Assembly: GCA_902774795.1 (NCBI GenBank)
Contig: CACYKA010000027.1
Location: 1 to 37,657 of the forward strand
Length of the DNA stretch: 37,657 nt
Direction of reading: 5' to 3'
Origin: an uncultured Prevotellaceae bacterium
Lineage (GTDB): Bacteria > Bacteroidota > Bacteroidia > Bacteroidales > Bacteroidaceae
The position numbers and the translations under genes were made by a program. This document shows positions 17,701 through 22,873 of the stretch, piece by piece. Within the stretch, counting starts at the first letter, position 1. Each line of letters starts with the position of its first letter. Under the pieces are notes generated by a model, which searched no databases, was not told the origin of the DNA, and saw only the letters and a program-made list of their open reading frames with translations.

Positions 17701-18607
17701 TCATGGAAAGGTCGGCATTAGGCCTTACACCTTTTTCTCCGTTAGGGCATGATGGCGAGGTGCCATTCTCTGTGTTGTAGAAGAATCCGCAACTCTCGTT
17801 GATGCTGTTCGGACTTGCGCACTGGAACCAATAGCTCTTCATATAAGGTGTGAAGCGTGCCAGCATCTTCAGCAGATCGTTCATCATTTCGCTTTCAGGA
17901 ACGAAGGTGTTGTCAATCACTCCTTCTGTTGGTGAGGAAACATCGCCTTCTGTCGGGTCGGGGTCAACGGTCTCGTTTGTAATATCGTAGAGCCTTAAGT
18001 TGTCAATCATTACGCAAGAGCCTCCGCTAACCCAAGTTATAGAGAAACCCAAAGAGACAGTTGTTTCTTCTGTGAGAGTAAACTCAACCGCTCCTGTGCT
18101 CCAAGACATGCTGGTAAAACAGCCAGTACTTCCCTGACTGAATGGAGTGTTGGAACTGTTGCCGGAAGCGACAAGCTTGATGCTTGAGGTCGCAGAATTG
18201 GCGTATGCAGAACGGATGTCGGCGGAAAAGCGGTATTTCCCCTTGGGCAATGTGACGTCCTGTGTCAGAGAAGAAGAGCCGCTGCTCCATCCCATGCGGA
18301 GGTAGTATCCCTGAGTGCCATCAGTGAGTGTCGTTACCTTGCCAAAGTTATTGTCAGTATAGCATTCTGTGGTAATGATAAGCTGCTTGTCAAGGGCGGA
18401 GCCGCTATAGGTCCATCCTACTGGCTGGGTCTGTATGTATCCTCGCAGACCGTCAGCAGACTCTGTCTTTGGCGTAAGTTTTGTGATGTCATCATTCTCA
18501 AACGAGGGGTTGATGACGTTCCCGGAGGTGATGTCCACTGCGCCTGCTGCAAATGATGAACAGACGCAAAATAGCAGAATGAGTGTGGTTAGCAGTTTAG
18601 CTTTCAT
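14720..18607 (-). CDS. Large secreted multidomain protein, probably carbohydrate-active
   Basis: A 1295-residue protein with a clear signal peptide (about residues 1-23, ending FAAGA). In order: a beta-sandwich, carbohydrate-binding-like module (about 25-210; NPSFEN to MIDNLRLYDI), an acidic Pro/Thr linker, an alpha-helical region (about 235-700), beta-rich sandwich domains (about 700-1060), a second CBM-like module (about 1075-1250; NPRFAGNSTDGW to IFSNFRLTYLG), and a C-terminal tail (IYRIDGTRV to GIYVANGKKI) like those on many secreted Prevotella/Bacteroides proteins. The helical-then-beta arrangement and the NHNLFHTSY motif near residue 495 recall polysaccharide lyases of the alpha/alpha-toroid type (PL8-like), but I cannot assign a family. 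A TTAGCGG-type heptamer array is translated in the linker before the tail (SLTANRPPL). The substrate is unknown. Confidence 0.8.
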   Translation of the reverse strand: MKAKLLTTLILLFCVCSSFAAGAVDITSGNVINPSFENDDITKLTPKTESADGLRGYIQTQPVGWTYSGSALDKQLIITTECYTDNNFGKVTTLTDGTQGYYLRMGWSSGSSSLTQDVTLPKGKYRFSADIRSAYANSATSSIKLVASGNSSNTPFSQGSTGCFTSMSWSTGAVEFTLTEETTVSLGFSITWVSGGSCVMIDNLRLYDITNETVDPDPTEGDVSSPTEGVIDNTFVPESEMMNDLLKMLARFTPYMKSYWFQCASPNSINESCGFFYNTENGTSPSCPNGEKGVRPNADLSMIAAFLVKYAKPAGIALPDGITYDLLEEYAMKSLIYAYSTHKANKLKVCSGNNYWGSTSTSDAVWESSLWAMSVAYSAFFQWDKLSDAQKGYIYAMLKAECNYELYRSVPTGYAGDTKAEENGWEADVLAATLGLFPDDALAEKWYERMRLFAINSYSHSSDAINGDAIDPDYNSTTVADLYKGNNLYADYTLQNHNLFHTSYQNVVMQELGEAALALKLFQGSRENPWQSNALQHNNPEVMDSVLNWLALADGELAMPNGNDWSLFLYDQITSYSTQACFQRDPNALLLENLAYKQIKARQTTTTDGSWLLRPDVAARRMGVEAHRVMMTYLMHLTNSTADLTPTSWEDFRNAHSTAKVLECQNVVRAYTPERFSCFSWSSGLQSYTGYFAADKADKNKIIVPYRANNSGNITGWYEVSGKGTNATPVVNGIYQLDGNAWVMNGELAVNDKALDNRFAIYSTPGNAVMYLDCVKANSACTITSEKGGLLAISTDELTKLKRTLYYDGGEGSITWKQTDGTTRSTFASDWVNIDNEIGVAGHNGKKIAFGDRGANNSIYTSKLYPMFSDDSRSVKANDIVDTRHLVYYSNVTAETTKAMADAIVKLSFTNDNGWNGIIARDPSGTYYVMVANFFGNIVNSTSAVDNIAGLGAPIYAPEVVVENNKSTMAAYVLSQNNSYAKPITFFINSEAKMNVQHPSDNVLCIIPDADALITIRGINSNGTFSKNVQTTKENAIKVTLTPSGLEIENTEVPIPYNPQSGDDMTGYIKNPRFAGNSTDGWEITCTAGSGTKNTNYNLQEFWQCTSFDLQQVVKGLPEGRYRLSCQGFYRNGSYTQAASSYSAGTFTPNAQMYANDVQASLPSICVEAGTMGNLGVSTSVGYIPNNMEQVQQYFYNEGYETGLEVDVDETGTMTIGIKKDNLISNDWTIFSNFRLTYLGNPTGISNSHSALDAEPSLTANRPPLTAPIYRIDGTRVDAIGQPGIYVANGKKIMK
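14805..14839 (-). repeat. In-frame heptamer array, TTAGCGG type, inside the secreted-protein gene
   Basis: Five units on the + strand: GGAGCGG, TAAGCGG, TGGGCGG, TTAGCGG and TTAGTGA. The coding strand reads SLTANRPPLTA, nearly identical to the insertion in LutC and in the same frame. The third unit TGGGCGG avoids a TAA that TTAGCGG would create. Confidence 0.88.
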
Positions 18608-18620
18608 AATTATGAATTAA

Positions 18621-18655
18621 TTTTCAATTTTCAATTTTCAATTCTCAATTATTGA
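18621..18655 (-). repeat. Heptamer array, TTTTCAA type (GT4-secreted protein junction)
   Basis: Units TTTTCAA three times, TTCTCAA and TTATTGA. The GT4 stop codon (18638-18640) and its last four codons lie inside the array. The array ends about 13 nt before the ATG of the secreted protein (18607). Confidence 0.85.
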
Positions 18656-19684
18656 CTGATATAGTTTGTATAGTTGTTCTGTAAGAATCTGGGGGGTGAA
18701 ATGTGAAATAGCATGCTCGTAGGCTTTGATGCCGAGATATTGGCACTCCTGAGGGTGTGTGAGCAGGCGTTTTATTGACGCTGCCATTGTCCTGATGTCA
18801 TTCGGGGCGGTCTGTATGACACCAGCTCCTGCTGCTTCGGGCAGAGACGATACATTGCTCGTGATGATAGGGCAGTGTTGCAGTGCAGCCTCTACTACTG
18901 GCAGACCGAAGCCCTCGTAGAAAGAGGGGTACAGCAGTATCTTTGCATAGGTGTAGAAAGCCTGCAGAGTCTTGCCATCGTGGATGTTGTCAAGAATGAG
19001 AACTCTGTCTTTCAGCCCTTTTCCTGCTATATACTCCTCGCATTTCTTGCGGTATGCGCGTCCGTTGCCGATGATGACAAACTTAGGTCGCATATCCTGC
19101 CTGCTGTATGCCTTCAACATGCCGAGCAGATTCTTGCGTTCGTTGATGCTGCCTACGGTAAGTATGAAGTCTTCATCAACGTATTTCTTTACTATCGCCT
19201 GTGCCTCGAACTTGTCCATCGGGGTGTAGAATAGTTTCTGTACAGGCTGGTAGATAACGCTGATGCGTTCTTCCGGAACATTATAGAACCGCATGACATC
19301 CCGCTTTGTCGATTCGCTGATGCAGATGACGTGAGTGGCATGCTTTGCCGACCATCCGTATTTCCATTCGTAGATAACCCTGTCAACAGGCTTATACATG
19401 GCGGGGAAGGTGCGCCAGGCAACATCGTGCATGGTGACGATGCTCTTTATGCCGGCTTTTATGATGTCGCGCGGCAACTCGTTGGAAAGTCCATGAATAA
19501 TGTCGCATCCGTCAGCCTTGGCCTTGTGACCCAGATAGAAGGTGCGGCTCAAGGCCTTCTTGTCATACAATAGTGTTTCCACATCAGGGTAGAATGTGGC
19601 AATGTTGTTCACCAGCGTGCGGCTGTAGTTGCCCAGGCCGGTGTGGTTATGGTAGTATCGTTTGGCGTCGTATGCTATTTTCAT
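18638..19684 (-). CDS. GT4-family glycosyltransferase
   Basis: A 348-residue GT-B glycosyltransferase of family GT4. The N-terminal domain has HTGLGNYSRTLV (acceptor/Gly-rich loop) and HGLSNELP. The C-terminal nucleotide-sugar domain has TVGSINERKNLLGML and SFYEGFGLPVVEAA with the EX7E motif (about residues 258-266). It probably adds a hexose to a surface glycan or lipid-linked acceptor at the cytoplasmic face of the inner membrane. It sits after lpxB, which is compatible with LPS or capsule modification, but the donor and acceptor are not readable. The final residues (SIIEN) and stop codon are made by the repeat array. Confidence 0.88.
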   Translation of the reverse strand: MKIAYDAKRYYHNHTGLGNYSRTLVNNIATFYPDVETLLYDKKALSRTFYLGHKAKADGCDIIHGLSNELPRDIIKAGIKSIVTMHDVAWRTFPAMYKPVDRVIYEWKYGWSAKHATHVICISESTKRDVMRFYNVPEERISVIYQPVQKLFYTPMDKFEAQAIVKKYVDEDFILTVGSINERKNLLGMLKAYSRQDMRPKFVIIGNGRAYRKKCEEYIAGKGLKDRVLILDNIHDGKTLQAFYTYAKILLYPSFYEGFGLPVVEAALQHCPIITSNVSSLPEAAGAGVIQTAPNDIRTMAASIKRLLTHPQECQYLGIKAYEHAISHFTPQILTEQLYKLYQSIIEN

Positions 19685-19692
19685 AATTATAA

Positions 19693-19760
19693 TTTAACTC
19701 CCATTTTAACTCCCATTTTAACTCCCCTTTCACTCCGTTTTCACTCCCCTTTCACTCCCC
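19693..19760 (-). repeat. 10-12-mer tandem array (lpxB-GT4 junction)
   Basis: Six units of 10-12 nt: TTTAACTCCCA, TTTTAACTCCCA, TTTTAACTCCCC, TTTCACTCCG, TTTTCACTCCCC and TTTCACTCCCC. The lpxB stop codon (19752-19754) lies in the last unit. The array fills all but about 8 nt of the gap to the GT4 start. Confidence 0.85.
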
Positions 19761-20906
19761 TTTTAAAATTCGTTTCATTTCCTTTGCTGCATTGTCAGGT
19801 GCAGGGGTGTCTCCGAGGCGTCTCTGTACCTCCTTGTATCCTTCAAGCATCGTCTTACGGCCTGCTCCTCCAGGAAGAATGTCGGTCAGGGCTTTACGGA
19901 TATTTGCAACTGAGAAGCGCTCGGCAAAGAGTTCCGGCACCACCTCTTTTCCTGCAATGAGGTTTACGAGTGAGATATACGGGCACTTGATGATGTTGTT
20001 GAAAGCCCATCGTATCAGGTGTGGCACAGGGGTCTTATAGCATACCACCTGCGGAACATCGAAGAGCGAAGTCTCAAGCGTTGCCGTTCCCGATGTCACG
20101 AGGGCTGCCGTTGCAGAATTGAGTATGTCGTGTGTCTGACCGAAAAGTATAGTGAAGTTTCGATGCTTGTAGTCGGAGAACCTGCTGTAGTAGTCGGCAT
20201 CTATTCCTGGTGCTCCTGCCACGATAATGCGATAGCCCTCAATACCCTTTACTGCTTCGAGCATGGCCGGCATATTGTCCTTTATTTCCTGTTTTCGCGA
20301 GCCTGGCAACAGGGCAATGGTGGGCTGACTCGTCTCACGTTCCGTCTGCCAGAACGGATTTTCCTCTTTCCATTTGCGTATCTCGTCGGCAGTAGGGTTA
20401 CCAATATAGTGTATGGGGTAGTTATGCTTCTGCTCAAAGAACTCCGTCTCGAAGGGTAGGATAGAGAACATGGCGTCGATGTCGCGCTTGAAGTTCTTGA
20501 TGCGATATTCCTTCCATGCCCATATCTTCGGCGAAATATAATAGAACAGTTTTGTCTGCAGTTCGCTGTTGTTTATCTTCTTGCGCAGATACTTTGCGAT
20601 GTTGAGGTTGAAGCCTGCATAGTCAACGAATATGACACAGTCGGGCTTATATTCCATGATGTCCTCTTTGCAGCGTTTCATGGCCTTGAAAATAGTGGAA
20701 AGGTGCATCATGACAGGTACGAATCCCATGTAGGCAATATCCTTGTAGTGCTGCGAGCAGGTTCCTCTGTTGTCGGCAGCGGCAGACATATTGTCGCCTC
20801 CGATGAATCGGAACTGAGCCTCTTCGTCCTCTTTTATAAGAGAACGTATCAGGTGTGAGGCATGAAGGTCGCCGCTGGCCTCTCCGGCAATCAGGTAGTA
20901 TCTCAT
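19752..20906 (-). CDS. lpxB: Lipid-A-disaccharide synthase LpxB
   Basis: A 384-residue GT19 enzyme that joins UDP-2,3-diacylglucosamine to lipid X to make the lipid A disaccharide at the inner membrane. It starts MRYYLIAGEASGDLHASHLI, the hallmark LpxB N-terminus, and contains ALLPGSRKQEI and TSGTATLETSL of the UDP-sugar site. Length is normal. It follows surE, an order often found in Bacteroidales. Its whole upstream gap is an 8-mer array that touches the ATG, and its C-terminal KGE plus stop codon are encoded by another array. Confidence 0.96.
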   Translation of the reverse strand: MRYYLIAGEASGDLHASHLIRSLIKEDEEAQFRFIGGDNMSAAADNRGTCSQHYKDIAYMGFVPVMMHLSTIFKAMKRCKEDIMEYKPDCVIFVDYAGFNLNIAKYLRKKINNSELQTKLFYYISPKIWAWKEYRIKNFKRDIDAMFSILPFETEFFEQKHNYPIHYIGNPTADEIRKWKEENPFWQTERETSQPTIALLPGSRKQEIKDNMPAMLEAVKGIEGYRIIVAGAPGIDADYYSRFSDYKHRNFTILFGQTHDILNSATAALVTSGTATLETSLFDVPQVVCYKTPVPHLIRWAFNNIIKCPYISLVNLIAGKEVVPELFAERFSVANIRKALTDILPGGAGRKTMLEGYKEVQRRLGDTPAPDNAAKEMKRILKGE

Positions 20907-20978
20907 CTTGAACTCTTAAACTCTTGAACTCTTAAACTCTTAAACTCTTGAACTCTTAAACTCTTAAACTCTTAAACT
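20907..20978 (-). repeat. Nine-unit octamer array (surE-lpxB gap)
   Basis: Nine exact 8-nt units, each CTTGAACT or CTTAAACT (only position 4 varies: G A G A A G A A A). It begins on the base next to the lpxB ATG and ends inside surE: the surE stop (20972-20974) and last Val codon are in the ninth unit. The complete lpxB leader between the two genes is therefore repeat. Confidence 0.92.
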
Positions 20979-21742
20979 TTGAAATCGATATCTGCTGTTT
21001 GGTCTGCCGTAAGTGGGGTTATTGATGCTATACCATGAGCTATTGCCCATGCATCGGTATCCTCGGCTTCGGGCTCGTCATTCTGGTAATATCCTGTCAT
21101 CCAGTAGTATGGTTTGCCGCTGCCCGGATGAATTCGTTCATCGACCTCCTGCCGCCAGTGCCCGTGTGCCATGCGGCACATCTTAACTTCGGAATTCCAG
21201 TTTTGGGGTACGTTGACGTTGAGGCATACGTATTTCGGAAGTCCCTCTGCCAACACTTTCTTCACCATCTTGCGAACTAGCGGGCGCATCGGTTCAAAGT
21301 CAGCTTCCTCGTCGAAGTCACACAGCGAGAAAGCTATGCTTGGGATGCCTTTCAGCGCCCCTTCCATCACAATGCCTACGGTGCCGCTATAGTGGCTGTT
21401 GGTACTCTCATTACCACCGTGGTTGATGCCTCCGATAACAAGGTCCGGCTTGCGGGGACAGAGTCTGTTGTATGCCATCTTCAGACAGTCAACAGGTGTT
21501 CCGGAGCAGGAATATACCTTGCAGAATCCTTCGTCGTCCTTTCCTATGGGGTTGATGCCTTTTATCTCGCGCTCCTTCAGGGTCAGTGGAGTAGTGGCGC
21601 TGAAGGCACGTGAAAAACCTGAGCGGACACTCTCAGGGGCACATACTATGATGTCGCCTAAATCACGTATGAATTTTATCAGGCTATGCATGCCTTTCGC
21701 ATGGTAGCCGTCATCGTTTGATATGAGGATTAGAGGTTTCAT
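20972..21742 (-). CDS. surE: 5'/3'-nucleotidase SurE
   Basis: A 256-residue SurE phosphatase that dephosphorylates nucleoside 5'/3'-monophosphates. Motifs are ISNDDGYHAKG at the N-terminus (metal ligands Asp10-Asp11), CAPESVRSGFSRAFS (Ser ligand region) and VIGGINHGGNES (Asn ligand). Size is typical. It has a near-consensus promoter upstream and heads the - strand run surE-lpxB-GT4. The last codon and stop are part of the octamer array. Confidence 0.95.
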   Translation of the reverse strand: MKPLILISNDDGYHAKGMHSLIKFIRDLGDIIVCAPESVRSGFSRAFSATTPLTLKEREIKGINPIGKDDEGFCKVYSCSGTPVDCLKMAYNRLCPRKPDLVIGGINHGGNESTNSHYSGTVGIVMEGALKGIPSIAFSLCDFDEEADFEPMRPLVRKMVKKVLAEGLPKYVCLNVNVPQNWNSEVKMCRMAHGHWRQEVDERIHPGSGKPYYWMTGYYQNDEPEAEDTDAWAIAHGIASITPLTADQTADIDFKV

Positions 21743-21758
21743 GAGTTAGTTATGGGCA

Positions 21759-21788
21759 CAAAGATATAAAAAAAATGTGACAGACAAA
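21759..21788 (-). promoter_or_regulatory. Probable surE promoter
   Basis: On the - strand, TATCTTTG (21766-21759) with TTTG (21788-21785) 18 nt upstream, slightly shorter than the 19-21 nt consensus. The -7 box lies 16 nt from the surE ATG. Confidence 0.6.
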
Positions 21789-21816
21789 AAAAAATTACAA
21801 AAAAATTGTGTGTCAC
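21777..21816. promoter_or_regulatory. Imperfect hairpin between surE and the pyridoxal kinase gene
   Basis: GTGACAGACAA (21777-21787) faces TTGTGTGTCAC (21806-21816): 9 of 11 positions pair. The intervening DNA is A-rich. It overlaps the inferred -33 region of surE and could be an operator or a transcript barrier between divergent genes. Confidence 0.35.
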
Positions 21817-21834
21817 CCTTTATTCTGACTATAA

Positions 21835-21862
21835 TTTTCAATTATCAATTATCAATTTTCAA
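21835..21862 (+). repeat. Heptamer array, TTTTCAA/TTATCAA type (upstream of pyridoxal kinase gene)
   Basis: Units TTTTCAA, TTATCAA, TTATCAA and TTTTCAA end 9 nt before the -7 box of the downstream gene, so the array occupies the -20 to -35 promoter interval. Confidence 0.85.
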
Positions 21863-21871
21863 TTAAATTCC

Positions 21872-21879
21872 TACCTTTG
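21872..21879 (+). promoter_or_regulatory. -7 promoter box, near-leaderless start
   Basis: TACCTTTG matches the Bacteroidota -7 box TAnnTTTG and ends only 9 nt before the ATG at 21889. No TTTG occurs at the -33 position, which is inside the heptamer array. Transcription from this box would leave a leader of only a few nucleotides. Confidence 0.5.
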
Positions 21880-21888
21880 CAGCGGATT

Positions 21889-22752
21889 ATGGTTAAGAGC
21901 AAGATACTTCTCATCAGTGATATGTGTGGTTACGGAAAGGTGGCGGCAGCATGCCAGATGCCAATCTTTTCATATATGGGGCACGACGTGTTCAATCTTC
22001 CAACCATGCTTATCTCCAATACCTTCCCGTATGGAAAATTTGCCATACTTGAAAGTACCGACTATATTTGTGAGGCAACGAAGAAATGGAACGAGTTGGG
22101 TTTCCGTTTCGATGCTATAGTGACGGGCTTCCTGGCATCTGAGCGCCAGGCGCAGATTGTGGCTCGCTATTGTCGTGAGCAGGCTGCCAACGGTACGCGG
22201 ATTTATGTTGATCCTGTCATGGGCGACTATGGCAAGTTGTATGCTGGAGCCGATGAGAGAACAATCCGCTGTATGCGTGAGATGCTTATGGTGGCCCATC
22301 TGTGTGTGCCTAATTATACCGAGGCCTGTCTGCTGACAGATGTGGAATATCGCCCTGAGGGCATAACATGGAGCGAAGCCAAGGGTCTTATAAACAAGAT
22401 TCGACGCATAGGGGCGATGTCCGTCCTCATCACCAGTTGCATCGTCGATGGTCGCCACGCCGTTGTTGGGTACAACCATTTCACGGCAGAGTATCTGTGC
22501 CTGCCATACGAAGTAGTAAATACTCCCTCCCAAACTGGAGAGGGCGGGGGAGAGGCTTCGCCGGTGCAGTTCCCTGGAACGGGTGACATCTTTTCATCTA
22601 TCATCGTGGGCAGACTTCAGGATGGCGACACCCTAGAGCATGCTACGCAGACGTCGATGGACATCCTGCGCCACTGGATAGATCTAAATAAGGATAACGA
22701 AGACAAGAATCGTGGCATTCCGGTAGAACGCCATCTATCAGACTTGAAATAA
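21889..22752 (+). CDS. Pyridoxal/pyridoxamine kinase (PfkB/PdxK family)
   Basis: A 287-residue ribokinase-fold kinase, probably phosphorylating pyridoxal or pyridoxamine to feed the PLP pool. Family signs are SDMCGYGKVAAACQMPIF at the N-terminus, YVDPVMGDYGKLY in the ATP region, and FPGTGDIFSSIIVGRL with the catalytic Asp. The start is taken at the ATG 21889 (VKSKILLISD) rather than the TTG 12 nt upstream that overlaps the -7 box. Between EVVN and PGTGD it has an additional Gly/Glu/Pro-rich stretch (TPSQTGEGGGEAS) encoded by a hairpin-forming repeat. It does not have PdxY/PdxK gene neighbours. Confidence 0.85.
   Translation: MVKSKILLISDMCGYGKVAAACQMPIFSYMGHDVFNLPTMLISNTFPYGKFAILESTDYICEATKKWNELGFRFDAIVTGFLASERQAQIVARYCREQAANGTRIYVDPVMGDYGKLYAGADERTIRCMREMLMVAHLCVPNYTEACLLTDVEYRPEGITWSEAKGLINKIRRIGAMSVLITSCIVDGRHAVVGYNHFTAEYLCLPYEVVNTPSQTGEGGGEASPVQFPGTGDIFSSIIVGRLQDGDTLEHATQTSMDILRHWIDLNKDNEDKNRGIPVERHLSDLK
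22524..22560 (+). repeat. In-frame palindromic repeat inside the kinase gene
   Basis: CCCTCCC-AAACT-GGAGAGGG forms a stem of 7 bp with one bulged A, followed by a G-rich run and GAGAGG. It is translated as a Gly/Glu-rich loop just ahead of the catalytic GTGD. It is not a heptamer array, but it is another low-complexity insertion in a coding region. Confidence 0.55.
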
Positions 22753-22759
22753 TTAATAA

Positions 22760-22801
22760 TTTTCAATTTTCAATTTTCAATTCTCAATTCTCAATTTAAC
22801 C
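22760..22801 (+). repeat. Heptamer array, TTTTCAA/TTCTCAA type (kinase-pseudouridine synthase gap)
   Basis: TTTTCAA three times and TTCTCAA twice (22760-22794), then a degenerate TTTAACC. It starts 7 nt after the kinase stop codon and runs up to the point where the pseudouridine synthase reading frame begins to look like protein. Confidence 0.85.
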
Positions 22802-22873
22802 CCATACATAAAGGAAGTCCTGGCCGATATTGAGGCTCATGCCGAATGGCGTGAGGAGATTTCTCGCGGCAAG

